Positions 46,620 through 58,534 of a stretch of DNA of 64,000 bases are shown one piece after another. Positions within the stretch are counted from its first letter, which is position 1, and the number at the start of each line of letters is the position of its first letter. The stretch covers positions 60,260 through 124,259 of the forward strand of contig QANU01058821.1 in assembly GCA_003254905.1 (NCBI GenBank), in the 5' to 3' direction. A program made the position numbers and the translations under genes. Source of the DNA: Nissolia schottii (lineage: Eukaryota; Streptophyta; Magnoliopsida; Fabales; Fabaceae). Below the pieces are notes generated by a model. The model was not told the origin of the DNA. It made no database searches and saw nothing but the letters and a program-made list of their open reading frames with translations.

Positions 46620-46649
46620 CGAGAGATAGAGAGAGAGAGAGAGAGAGAA
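46620..46649 (+). promoter_or_regulatory. GA-repeat in the ZHD leader, candidate BPC site
   Basis: A nearly pure GA tract ends about 29 bp before the ZHD start codon, probably inside the 5' untranslated region. GA-rich tracts are known targets of BBR/BPC proteins, one of which is encoded at 19.5 kb. Binding here is an inference. Confidence 0.6.
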
Positions 46650-46677
46650 AGCAAAAGCAGAAAATAACAACCAGCAC

Positions 46678-47235
46678 ATGGAAGGAGCAATATCATCATC
46701 CTCCTCTTCAAACTCAGCATATAGAGAGTGCTTGAGGAACCACGCAGCCAGCCTGGGCAGCTACGCCACCGACGGCTGCGGCGAGTTCACCCCGGAGGAC
46801 ATGTCACCGGGCAGCGGTGGTGGAAGCCTCCAGTGCGCTGCCTGTGGCTGCCACCGCAACTTCCACCGCAAGGTGGCCATGTGCCCTCAGGGAGTGATAA
46901 GGGAAAGCACCCCTGAGGGCACAATCACGACCCATGAGCTCATGAACTATTCAGAAGGGAGGATGGCGGCGGAGGAATTAGGAATGGAGAGGGGAGGGAG
47001 CAGCAGCAGCAAGAAGAGGTTCAGGACCAAGTTCAGCGCGGATCAGAAGGAGAAGATGCTAGGGTTTGCGGAGAAGATTGGGTGGAAGCTGCAGAGGATC
47101 AGCAAGGAGGTTGATGATGAGGTGGACAGGTTCTGCAGGAGTGTTGGGGTGAGCAGGCAGGTGTTCAAGGTGTGGATGCACAACCACAAGAATGCTTCCT
47201 CTTCTAATGGCAATGCCTCCTCTCTCACTCAGTAG
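46678..47235 (+). CDS. ZHD: Zinc-finger homeodomain (ZF-HD/ZHD) transcription factor
   Basis: Plant-specific nuclear regulator in which a zinc finger mediates dimerisation and a homeodomain binds DNA. The product is 185 residues from one exon, as is usual for this family. Residues 15-64 form the ZF-HD dimerisation domain: YRECLRNHAASLGSYATDGC, then CAACGCHRNFHRK, with potential zinc ligands C18, H22, C34, C53, C56, C58, H59 and H63. A short linker follows. The homeodomain (about 112-172) starts KKRFRTKFSADQKEKM and ends with the helix-3 motif VFKVWMHNHKN, the family's variant of the recognition helix. The start ATG has no upstream in-frame rival and follows a GA-rich leader. High GC in the coding part contrasts with its AT-rich flanks, as expected for an intact gene. 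The N-terminus is a Ser run. No damage seen; the exact orthologue is not resolved. Confidence 0.97.
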   Translation: MEGAISSSSSSNSAYRECLRNHAASLGSYATDGCGEFTPEDMSPGSGGGSLQCAACGCHRNFHRKVAMCPQGVIRESTPEGTITTHELMNYSEGRMAAEELGMERGGSSSSKKRFRTKFSADQKEKMLGFAEKIGWKLQRISKEVDDEVDRFCRSVGVSRQVFKVWMHNHKNASSSNGNASSLTQ

Positions 47236-47714
47236 TAGTCTTTCAATTCTTTTTCTGTCATTATTATTTGCTTCTTCTTTTTTTTATGTATTTGTTTTTA
47301 ATTTCTCTTTTTCTTTTCTTTCCCTATGTGCTTGGATGTAATAACTAACTAATAACCTTGTTATTTATCCTCATTGCATCAGGATAAGCTAGCTTGTCTG
47401 TTCTTTTCTTTGTTTTTTAGTATTCAAGGTAAATAGTTAGATGTGTGCATATATAAAACTGGTGGTAAGCTGAGGATATATATAGGTGGTATATACAACT
47501 TGTAATTAATCACTTAGCTAGCTGCCCTCACAAATTTGAGATTTTGTTTCAATTGGATTAATTAATTAATTACCCTACTAATTATAGCATGTTATGTTTG
47601 GGAATTAATGCGTAAATTTCAAGCTTGAAATATATAGATTGAACTGGTAGAATAAAGGATGCCCTATTTGTTTTATTTTACTTTTTGTTTTCTCAGATAC
47701 CCTGTCGGATCTTA
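47236..47714. other. 3' region of the ZHD gene
   Basis: T-rich sequence follows the stop; the first 150-200 bases probably form the 3' untranslated region. No distinct poly(A) signal was picked out and no further gene is seen. Confidence 0.45.
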
Positions 47715-48060
47715 TGGAGTAATACTCCATGTTACTTAATTTATCAAATTTTGATCATTTTTATAATTAAATTTATCAAATTTTATTATTATTTCATGAT
47801 CTAATATAACATATTAATGAATTATATGATTTAATGTGATAAATTAATATTTTTCAATACAATATTTGTAAAGATGTGTATCGTAAGCTCAAATGATCTG
47901 TATATTTTTAAATCTTTATAAGTTGGCTCTTTCATTGATTTTATTAATGAAAAATTTATTACAATCATATCAAACATGAAATGATAACAAAATTTGATGA
48001 ATTTAATTTTAAAATTTATAAAAAATGGATGAATTAAGTAACATAGAGTATTTATTCCAT
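47715..48060. mobile_element. MITE with about 100-bp inverted ends
   Basis: The left arm GGAGTAATACTCCATGTTAC is mirrored at the right, whose reverse complement reads GGAATAAATACTCTATGTTAC after its first base. Both arms continue through 'ttaatt(t/c)atc' and 'tcaaattttgttatcatttcatg'-like sequence. The target duplication is unclear; the flanks read TTAT and ATAA. It sits about 500 bp downstream of the ZHD gene. Confidence 0.65.
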
Positions 48061-49110
48061 AAAATATTTAAGTAATTACCATTATTTTTATTGTATGCAA
48101 ACTCACAAAGCGGCATAAGTTTTGTTTGAATTTACTCGAGAATTAATGGTGCGACATGTCTTTGGAAGATGAGTAATTATGAGTCACAGCATTGTATTTT
48201 TTTCCTGCAATCATCATTGATTCAATAAAAAAAATTCTGACAATCTTTTCCAAAATTGTAGCATTAGTCTTGTATTTAAGCAGACTATTTGGACCTAAAT
48301 GACGTAAACTAGCCAATAAATTCGGCTAAATTAATTAATTAGATCGTATGTGTGTCGAAACAAAGAACCTAGAGCGAATTGATGAAATTTTTTTTGTCAT
48401 AAAAGTTTCTCAAGGAAAATACCAATAATACAATGAAATATTTAAATATGAGAATAAAGCTCTACGAATTTAAAAAAAAAACTAAATGTTTCATGACCAA
48501 TGGTCTATTACTTTACTTTATATAAATTGAATTGTTGTGAGAGAATTAATTATTGCGGCAAATAGACTAAACTCAGAAGAAAATGTTAGAATAACCCCAT
48601 AGATAACAATTTACCAACTCGTCTATCAATGAAACCACTCACCTATTTATGCTCCTATCATTAATACCCTTTTCCTCCGCATGAAAGGAAAAGTTAGAAT
48701 TACAAAAGGTCAATGGCTCTCTCACTCTTGTAACTTGCACTGTGTCATAGCATGTGTGGAGTTGCAGATGAACTTCTCAAAGTGTCTGAAAAATGCAATC
48801 AAAGCATATCAATATGAAAATATTAAAGTTTAAAATTTTTGCCTACAACCCCATAGACAAGACCACAGTTTTAGTGAAAACCACCTGGCATGTTGCAAGT
48901 GCTCAGGTGGCTGCTCTTCCAATTAGGGACAAAGGTTAGGAAAAGACAGCACATGCACTTGCAATTTGCAACCAAACCGCATGATGTTGAGAGGGTAGAG
49001 GCTACACCACCATTTATATATACCCAACTTGCATCACTGCTTCATTCTAATGGCGTTTTGAGGGTATACGTCCTCAATAACTTATGGAGATATAGTAGAT
49101 TCTAAGAAGG
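48061..49110. other. Intergenic, no gene recognised
   Basis: AT-rich. A 71-codon frame at 48,890-49,105 has no recognisable domain. Confidence 0.5.
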
Positions 49111-49270
49111 AATAATACAATTGGTTAAGATTCGAGTTTTTATCTTAAAATGGGGCAAGAGTTCGAATCCTATTGGCTATGTGAGAGCTTTTGGTGGGTG
49201 ATTTATAAGTGCTCCTAACTTTAGTGGAATACGGTGTCTACTCCCACCTATAGATCATATTTGACAATCC
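49111..49270 (+). mobile_element. Possible tRNA-derived SINE
   Basis: A box A-like TTGGTTAAGATTCGAG (49,121-49,136) and a box B-like GAGTTCGAATCCT (49,159-49,171) lie at the right spacing, but the segment cannot fold into a tRNA cloverleaf. No target duplication or A-tail was located, so it is only a candidate. It does not resemble the SINE at 3.5 kb. Confidence 0.35.
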
Positions 49271-50459
49271 GTGACAAGAAATTCAAATTGAAAAATCTAT
49301 TCCTCGCCAATTTTTCTTTAATTTGTAGGAATATAAATCTAATTTGTAGCAATTATGCAAATCAAATTTTTAAAAAGTATCAAATGAATTATGAGTTCAA
49401 TACACTAATAAAAAGACAAATATTCTTTACTTATTACCAGACAATCACTTATTCACAAATCTTATGGGGGTAATAACTTTATTTACCATCTCATGGAAAA
49501 CCCTTTTTGCTCTCCTTAGCTCTACCTTTAGGGCTATTTTAGTGATAGATTATATAAGAATGGGACAATCCTATTTGATCACATACCTAGCGACAAATCT
49601 AATTTAAATTTAGTTGGAATTAAGAAGACTTGATATGATTTAAATTTTAAATGTTTAAATTTTTAATTTGATATTTTTATCTTCATTAATTATATTAAAA
49701 AAAAATTTCTACACCACTAGTATCTAGAGTTCATTGACTCCAACTAATCTACATTGAGTTGGATACCAGGTAAAACTTTTATTCTTGTAATTTTTAACTT
49801 TTTTAAAGTAAAGAAGGTTGGTCTAATGATAGGCAAGATGATCCCTTTATTAAAAGTGTCATAGATTTGAGGCTAAAAAAAATTGTGTTGAGAGAGATAA
49901 TCATAATACCTTAAATTAGATTAGTCAGTTTCATTAATAATAAAAGCTAAATATTAATGTAAAGAAAAAAAGAAAAAGACAATAAAACAAATCACAATTA
50001 TAAAAATAATTCGATTCATCTCTATTTATAAAGGTAATTAAAGTATTTGTTGAATTATGTTTTTTATATCTAAAATTTTATGATTTTATTATGCATAACG
50101 TCGATATTTTTATATGTCTAATGTGTGTTGGGTTGACCCGTTCTAACACAAAAAAAAAAAAAAAGTCTGATTGAATTAGAGTCTAAGTTAACTCGTTCTT
50201 AATTTGTACATCCCTACTTTATTTGAGCACTACACAACCTTATTTCAACGCTGCCCAACACACATTTTGTCTAATAATTGGAGAGGAAAAAAATGAAACT
50301 AAAAATAGAAGTGAAAAAAGAAAAGAAAAGAAAAATCACCAGACAACCAATTAAATTGTGACAACTCAGTCGGACAATAAAGATTGTGATAATTTGTTGG
50401 GCTCAAAAGCATTTCTCACCTTATTTATATAGCAATAATATTTTATCTTCAATTGTCAA
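49271..50459. other. Intergenic, no gene recognised
   Basis: AT-rich spacer with poly-A and poly-T runs and no supported feature. Confidence 0.5.
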
Positions 50460-51260
50460 CTGTATTTAAAATTCATTTTTTCTCTTCTCTTCCCCATTTT
50501 CTTTCGCGCATCTTCTTCTTCATTTTTTCTTCTTTTATCTCTCTCTTCTCCCCCCACTCTCCCTTCATTTTCTCTCACGTTTTCAACCTACAATATCCAT
50601 TTTTATCTTTTTTCTTCCATTTGTAAAGCCTCAACATAGAATTTCTTCTTTTTAAAACCTTTTTCCATCTCTAACCCCTAGTTCCTTGGTTTTTTTGTTT
50701 CCTTCTTCTTATTCATTTTCACCGTCATTTTTGTTTCGTTTTCGTTTTCTTCTTCGCAAGACGTTATAGATATGTCTGAGTTTTCATTTTCATCTTGTTC
50801 TTTGTTTCTACTTGTTCAGAAGTTTGTGTATGTGAGTACAAAAGTTTGTATATGTTTTTTCAAAAGTTAGTGTATGTGAGCACTAAAGTTTTCTTATTCT
50901 TTGTTTCTATTTCTTCAAAAGTTTGTGTATATGAATACAAAAGTTATGTATGTAAGTATCAAAGTTTTTTCTCTTCATTTTCGTTTTTATCTTCGTCTTA
51001 TTCTTTGTTTTTCCTATTCAAAAGTTTTTGTTTCTGTTTTGAAATGTTGGTGTATGATAGAGAGTGAGTGCACACTTATAGTGTGAATAGGGAGTAGGAG
51101 AGAGCATGACAGTTACTTTTTGTTATTTAATGTAAGGAGATCTTGTTTTATTTGATTTTCGTGTTTAATAAAATTTGTGTATGTGTTATAAAGTTTGTAT
51201 ATCTATTTTGAAATGTGTGTGTCGACATGTTGTGTATAGCGTACATTGGTACGTTGAACA
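50460..51260. repeat. Minisatellite-bearing repeat element, locus 2
   Basis: A T/C-rich stretch (50,470-50,760) leads into an array of about eight TTCAAAAGTTTGTGTATGTGAG-like units cut by spacers (50,810-51,060). This is the reverse complement of the unit arrayed at 45.1-45.5 kb. A GAGTG-rich piece follows, as at locus 1. The frames at 50,795-51,086 are by-products of the repeat. Confidence 0.55.
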
Positions 51261-53379
51261 TTTTTCAATTATACACTTAGCATTACTGATTTATATATTC
51301 ATTTGAGTGACTAAATCTAGAGTAATGAAAAAAGTGACAATTTATCTACAAATTTTTACAAGTACAAGCATCATTTTTCCTAAATCTGCGCCTACAACAA
51401 ATAATGAACGAGTATCTAAACAAAAATATATTGAAGGTATTTTTCTCTCCTTCGCTTCCACTCTCCACTTTTCTTACATCCACGCAACATATCATTAGTG
51501 TACACGATATTTTAGAAGAGAGTAAGGGTAATCTTTTATTCGTTTTTTGGGGTAAACAGAGGAAGGGTAATCTGCAAGACTGCAACTGCTACTAAAATAA
51601 CCCGAGTTAAAATCGAGTTGAAAATCAAGCAATTCTTCTAGCTCTCTACCACTTAAGATAAACCTATTGGGCCGTAGGGTGGTGACTTTAATTTTGGATC
51701 CCCTATGCTTGTTTTTAGCTTCGAGAGTGCCAGTGCCCAGTATCACCACTTAGCGGAAAGAGCGGGTCCAATGTTCAAAATTGTATTAGAAGTGTTATTT
51801 GTACTCGTTAGTTATAAGACACTGAGTCACAAGTTACCGTCTATTCTATTTAATGTCAGATGAGGTATATATAGGATGACATTTCATTAAAATTTAATTT
51901 GATGTAATGAGAGCTGAATCAGCACAATATTATTTCATGATCAAAGAGTCCAAATAACATATTTATCTGTGGTATGGCATGTACATGCATAATTTGATCA
52001 ACAACAACATTGAATTTAAGGCGGAAGAGAAGCTCTCATGTCGCGCGTGTTTGAATTAAAGGTGCCAATATAAGAGGACAGCCATCATATCAAACCACAC
52101 TACACATGGTTAATTCTTTGCAGGGCATGCAGAGCAATGTCTTATTCATATCTGGGGGCGGTGGGAGAGTGCTAAAATCCATGCAGAAAACAACACCAAC
52201 CCCACTAACGCCTCAAATTGGCCCCACACATGAAAACGACGGATCTATCACGCTAATTACTTTACTGCAGCTCCCACCAGTATCAGTGTGCGTATTTGGT
52301 GATTCTGTTTCCAGTCCTTTCTTTCATTTGTTTCTTATGTTGTCATGATCTCAAAATTTTGGCTCCACTGTTTTTCATATGAACGTCACATAATCAACTC
52401 TTAGTAGAAAGCCAAGGCGTTCCAAGAATTGGACTCTAATAAAAAGGATCATATCAATTTTGGTCCCAACAACAATCACACCCAATTTTCAAATTATTTA
52501 AAAAAAAAATAAAAATAAAAAAAAGACGTGGTTGCAGCAAAAGCTGTCATTGTGCCACATGCTCATCAAATATTGGTGTCACAAGCATTGGTTTTGGTTC
52601 CTCTAACACTTCAATTTGCAACTTTGGTAGCAAGGACAGACATTGTCTAGGCCAAGAAATGAAACCGAGAGCTTGCTTTGTGTCCAGCGCTGGAGGTGCT
52701 CTTAAGAACTCTTTTGATATGCATGATGTAGAGTACGATTAGATAATAGAATGTTCATTTTCGTGAATACAATATAAGAGTAATGGTATTTTGATAAACA
52801 TGTTGGGCAACCTCACTCAAAAAAATGCGACATATATTTGTCAAATTATCATTTCTCTGCTATATAAAGCTAGCATTGTGTTGCATGCTGATATTTATCT
52901 AAAGCAGAACTGGTACCACTTCAATTTGCGACTCCAGTAGTGTTTAAATAGTGGGACTGGCATTGTTCAGGGCAAGATATGACACCAAGACTGTATTTTG
53001 TGTCCTCTAGTGATGCTTTTATGTAGCATTTAGTTATTGTATTGGGACAAAAAAACGGAGATAGGGGGAATAAAGTCACGTCTCTTGCATCTCTTTTTTG
53101 GTGATATAAAAAAATTAACTTAAAAATCGTTCTGGAAACATGTCTAATGCATATTTCTTTTTATGAGACAATTTTAAGTTTTTAATTTCTGTCATTTTCT
53201 CCAAATACATTTCTGTCCCCAAAATCTTTGCCTCCTCTATCTCATGACAAGACTCATACAACACCTTAAAGACTCATTTGATATGCATATAGAATAAGAT
53301 TTAATAGAATTTGTGGTAGATACAATATAAAGTGTAAAATTTGATAGTATAAAGTATATTAAAGTTTTAACAAAAATAC
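51261..53379. other. Intergenic, no gene recognised
   Basis: AT-rich; several 60-85 codon frames on both strands at 51,300-51,750 overlap one another and show no domain. A CACCA-rich frame at 52,106-52,348 also has no family resemblance. Confidence 0.5.
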
Positions 53380-55787
53380 TATTTGTACACCACAAAAGTT
53401 GACATCCTGTGTACATCGCATAAAGAAACAAACATTACAAAACAGATAAATAAACATTGACACTGAGCTTTTTTGCGCACACAGACGTGCGTGTGTTTAA
53501 TATTGCTCGTTCATTTGATAATGTTTGTTTATGGGAAAGGCTCACTTTAGTCCCTAAAAGTATAAGCGTATTTTTGATCCTTGAATTTCAAAATGAGTCT
53601 ATTTAGGGCCATTTTAGCATTCTATCCGGCAACTTTCAAAACAACATCGTTCGGTTACCAGTGTAATGGCTTCACTAATTACACACAAAATGAGGTCGTT
53701 TAAACTAACATAATCATCACAAATTTATTTATATCTAATGCTAATTAACCCAAATTCCCAAGGAGCCAACAAAATCTCAATCATTCTCACGAACCCTACT
53801 CTTTATCAGTCTTACCTTCGGTCTCAATCACTCACTCTCAATCATACTATGTTCAAACCCTAACCCTCCATCACCTTTTCCCCTCCCAAATTCAAACCGC
53901 GTTTCCCATATCTTTCGCGATGAAACTCCACCTCTTCTTGCTCTGTATCCCCGATTTGCGGTTGTCGTCGATTTGGTCTCCAACAATAGTCTCTCCATCA
54001 CTGCCAAATCTTGGTCCATCAAAAGTGGTTGCTAGGACTTGTGAAGGAGTGAGCTACAACCATGGAGGCATGGCCCAACGTCGAGCTTCAACGGTAGCGC
54101 GGACAGAGTAACAGCAACAAATATGGTGGCCACAATGACGGTGGTGCTTGAGCGGTGGAGCCAATCGCAATGCAAATCAATGGTGGTTGTTATTGATCGC
54201 GGTTGAGACAATGGTGTCGTGATTTAGGAGCGATAGAGAAAGGAGTTGGGGCTGTCTATGGAGGTCAGAATTTACGCAGTTGTGGAGGAGGTTTCACCAT
54301 TTCGTTCTCATTCATTATTTAATTGTTGTTCTAAATTCTTCTTTAGAGCTTTGATTGGGGATTTGGGGGTTGTGATTTACTTTTGAGGGATCTTGGAGAC
54401 AAGTGGCTCAGGGCATGGGTCTATAGATGTGGGTCCTGAAGTCAGAAGGATTCATGTTTTATTGTTTTTCTTTGGTTTGGTTATGACTTAGGCTAGTTTT
54501 AGTGACTCTGGCTCTATTTTGACTTTAGAAGTCATTAGCAAAATCACTTTTAATTTTAATGTATTTTGTTTGAAATAATGTAGAATTGATATGCCTATTA
54601 GAATGATCCAACGAAAATGGATATACAATTATCTCATCATGTTTAATTCTTGCGTGTTTGAATTTCATCATTGTTTATTAGTTTTGGGTGTCATAATTTC
54701 TAAGTGTTTATAACGATTCACAAGACATATCAACTATCAAGAAGTAATTGCTTAATTCAACATTGACTATATTTTTCAGTTTTGAAATCTCATATTTACT
54801 AATTTCGTATCTTCTAAGAATGATCTATATTAATTTTGTATAGGAGGCCATTGAGACCATGATTTCATGTTCTGCAATGGCTTTCATTAAAGTTGCTCAC
54901 AAGTTTCATGGGATTTGTACTAACTCTTGGGTTCAAAGCTCCAAGGATGAAGAATTGAAGTTTGTATAGGGCTTGTATTTTGTATAGTGCTTATAGTGTA
55001 AATACTCATAAGGTTTAGTCATTTTATTTGAAAGAGGTGGTTTGGCTCAACCTTTTGTTTTGTTTTTTTGGCTCAATTACTTGGTTTGTAATGGTTTTGG
55101 GTATTGCATAATTACTTTTGACATAATTTTATTCTTTTAAATTATGAAATGCAAAAAGTTTGGTCATGACAAATATTGATTTTGGCCATGTTTTGTGAGG
55201 AGGTGGTGCAAAAATGAGAGAGCATGAGTGAGTTTAAGAAATATTAGATTTTAATGTTTAACAAAGGGAAAAGGGAGAGATTGAGGATTATGACTTTTTT
55301 TTTACTCCTTTAAGCACATTTTGGGACTAAATTGAACCTAATTTTGGGGATTTACGGTTTTATTGTTAGGGAAGAGGGTGAATATCATAAATGGATCTAT
55401 TTGATCATTTAAAGTAATTTTAGGGATTAATTTAAATTCATATTCACTCATGTCACATCAGATGTGTCGTGCAAGTGTTTACGTGGCACTTAATGTGACA
55501 CATCAACAAATTTTTTTTGAAATGGCTTAAGAGACTAACGTGATTCAGAGACTACACTTTTAGGGACTAAACATACTCATTTTGAAATTCAGTGATTAAA
55601 GTGACTTATGCTTACATTTTCAGGGACTGAAGTGAACATGTTCCTGTTTGTTTATCTGTTTTGTGCGTGTATGGTATATGTGTGTTTAATGTTACTTGTT
55701 TATGTGTTTGATAATTTTTATTGCTATGCTTTGTAATATTTATTTTCTTATGTGGTATACACAGAGTCAATTTTTTGAGTACAAATA
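53380..55787. mobile_element. MITE-like inverted-repeat element holding a nested Mutator-like element
   Basis: The left part (53,380-53,532) and right part (55,656-55,787) are inverted copies. The left has ATTTGTACACCACAAAAGTTG, trimmed here to its core, then ATTACAAAACAGATAAATAA; the right on the minus strand has ATTTGTACTCAAAAAATTG, then ATTACAAAGCATAGCAATAA. Without the insertion the element is about 285 bp. No coding sequence. Confidence 0.6.
53533..55644. mobile_element. Mutator-like non-autonomous element with 11-bp target duplication
   Basis: Perfect copies of TGTTTGTTTAT flank it (53,522-53,532 and 55,645-55,655). The left end GGGAAAGGCTCACTTTAGTC and the right end on the minus strand GGAACATGTTCACTTCAGTC are inverted repeats extending over roughly 100 bp ('tgaatttcaaaatgagt' on both). 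The 2.1-kb interior has a C/T-rich then GGTGG-rich block (53,850-54,330) and an exon-like piece after a splice-acceptor-like GTATAG at about 54,840. No transposase is present. Confidence 0.85.
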
Positions 55788-57894
55788 ACGGGACTAAAAT
55801 TTATTTTACTATATTTGGCATGACATCATACAAGGGGCGAGACTATTGTAGGATAAAAAAATGCAAAATTATTTAAAAATAATTTATAATTTTCATTTAT
55901 TCTATAGTGATAAGGAAAAAATGCTAAAGAAAGAATAAAAGAATGAAGAGTTTTCTTCACATAGATTTAGTGACTTACTAACGATTTATTGAAAATATTA
56001 TGGATAAACCATTAGTATCATAGTTAATTAACTTAATTTAAATAAAATTCATTAACAGTCTATTTTTGAAATTATTTAGTAACATAAGGAATTGAATTGA
56101 ATTCACCCTTAAATTTAATTCAATTCTTGTGTTTGAAATGAATTATAAATTAAAGAATTGAATTCAATTATTTTTATTATTTTATTCATGATTAATAAAA
56201 TATCATATTCTTTTTAATTTCTCTTCTCCATCCCTCCCAAGCTCGCTAATGTCTGAAACTAAAAAGGGGTCTACAGTGGCAAAACAAATCGAGGGTGGAA
56301 AATCCAGTATTATTGCCAAAATCTAAAACAACATTCGTATGAGACATGAACAATTTGACATTAATTAGTGGTAAAATAAATCTCTTAACAATACTGTTAC
56401 AATAGTAAGATAGGAATTTAAGCATTTAGAAACAAAACATTAAAAAAAAAGGAAAAAGGACTTGTCAGTTGTCACCGCTAAACAGAGAAAGGAACTGATA
56501 TAGTAATCCAAAATAGATGAATTTACCACCAATGTGAAGGAGAGCATTTTACACATCTGACAAAGCAGAGGAGGAGAGAGGGGGAGTGTTGAGAGGATAA
56601 GGGTATTATTAGCTTTTATTTGGTTAACTAAAAATAAATGAGGAGGAAATTGTAAATTAGATCTGTTTGGATCCAATTTACTTTTAAATAAGATATGAGA
56701 TTTCAATTCTTGTAATAATTTAATTTTAGATTATTATTATGTACAAAAGCAAGAAGTTGAATACTAAACCATTCCAGGTTGTAAATAATGATAATTTAGA
56801 GAATCTCAAAATTATAAATTGTTAATAGGGAGTGTAGATAAATAACTGGAGAGTGCCAATAGAACCATCATATTATATAATTCCGTATTGTTTTCTCACT
56901 ATTACAAATAATTCTTATTCTTATGATACTTAAATATTTAACAAGAAAATAAACTAGTGATAAAATAATGAATTTTATTGATTATTGAATAATAAATTAA
57001 AAAATAAATTTTATTATTTAAATTATTGAATATTTTAAATTATCATTAATATAAATATTTATTCATTTTTCATATAAAGTATAGTTTATATTCAGGATTA
57101 TCAATTATGTTTTACAATATTTTAATGATTATATTTTAACTTTAGAAATATTTATAAGAATTGAAAAAATATATAATACTCTCTTTTATTGCATAAGCAG
57201 CTTTTCATACATAAATTTATTAAATACGATAATCACATCAAACAATTAATAAAATCATAATATATTATTCTATAAAAGAAAACCATAATATATCATATTA
57301 ATTTATTCTATCCTACTTAATACAACATGCTAAACATGCCCTAAGAATTATGCTAAAAGTACAAATAGTAGTAAATGGAGAAATACAAACATATTTATTT
57401 GTTTTGTCATGATAAATACTCTACAAAGAATTTCTTTTAATAGTTATGAATTGAGATTAATTTTGATATAGGTTAATGTAAATGAGCTTTACATTGTCAT
57501 TTAATAATATGTTATAGGAAAGACTTTCAATATGATAGATGTGACAAAGATAACTGTGCTAACGTGATGGTGCATAATTAAATATTTATATAAAATATTT
57601 TCATATTGAAAGTGAATTAAAATTAAGAGTCTTTTTTTTTGGTGCTATTAAAATTAAGAGTCTAATTTTTATGCACTTAATTATTCAATCAAATCTTTTC
57701 ATATGCATTATAATGTGTTAATCAAATATATCAAATGAAATGGAAACTTTTGATTAGAATATAACTTTTATACAATATTATCTAATAAAATTATCTTATA
57801 TACATCACTTTTAAAGTAGGGATCATAACTCTTAAACGTAACCATAAAACACTAAACAGTCAAATTTGTCCAAAGACGTACCAACTCAAAATTA
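55788..57894. other. Intergenic, no gene recognised
   Basis: Very AT-rich. The 88-codon minus-strand frame at 56,440-56,706 shows no domain. Confidence 0.5.
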
Positions 57895-58209
57895 GAGAAA
57901 CACTCACTTTAGTCCCTAAAAATGTAAGTGAGTCACTTTCATTCCTAAATTTCAAAATAAGCGTATTTAGGCTCTAAATAACCGTTAGTCAAGTTAGTCA
58001 TTCGCTCAATTTCTGTTAGTGTGACGTCATTTTTTGCTTTTGTGTCATGATAAATGACATGTAAACATTTTCACATGGCGTCTAAGGTGGCATGACCAAA
58101 TTTTGGTGGGTGCGACGCTTGAGTGAGGAAGAAGACTATAAAAGATTTGGAGAAATTAGGGTTTTTTAATCAGGTAAATTTGAGGTTTTTATTTTAAATT
58201 GGGCTAAAA

Positions 58210-58490
58210 TGTAACATCATAACTAGCTAATTATGCTTAAGTCATAATTAATGCTCAGTAATTTTCACTTTTATAGCATAACCTTACATTAGACTTAGTT
58301 CATTAAATACTTAGCTTAGAAAATATGAGGAATTTTGAGGAAAATAAAAAATTTTGATTATGGTTTTGAAAACGTGAGTCATACAACATGAAACATAAAC
58401 TTTAACAAGGACAGAGTAAAACATAACAGTTCAGAACAACATACGAAATACAACGAGAAAATCGAACATCAGCATAACTTGAAAAATCTC

Positions 58491-58534
<44 letters not shown>

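Noticed and set aside
49159-49171. GTTCGAATCC motif as part of a tRNA gene
   Set aside because: No cloverleaf with acceptor, anticodon and D arms can be formed around it; at most a SINE-type promoter box.
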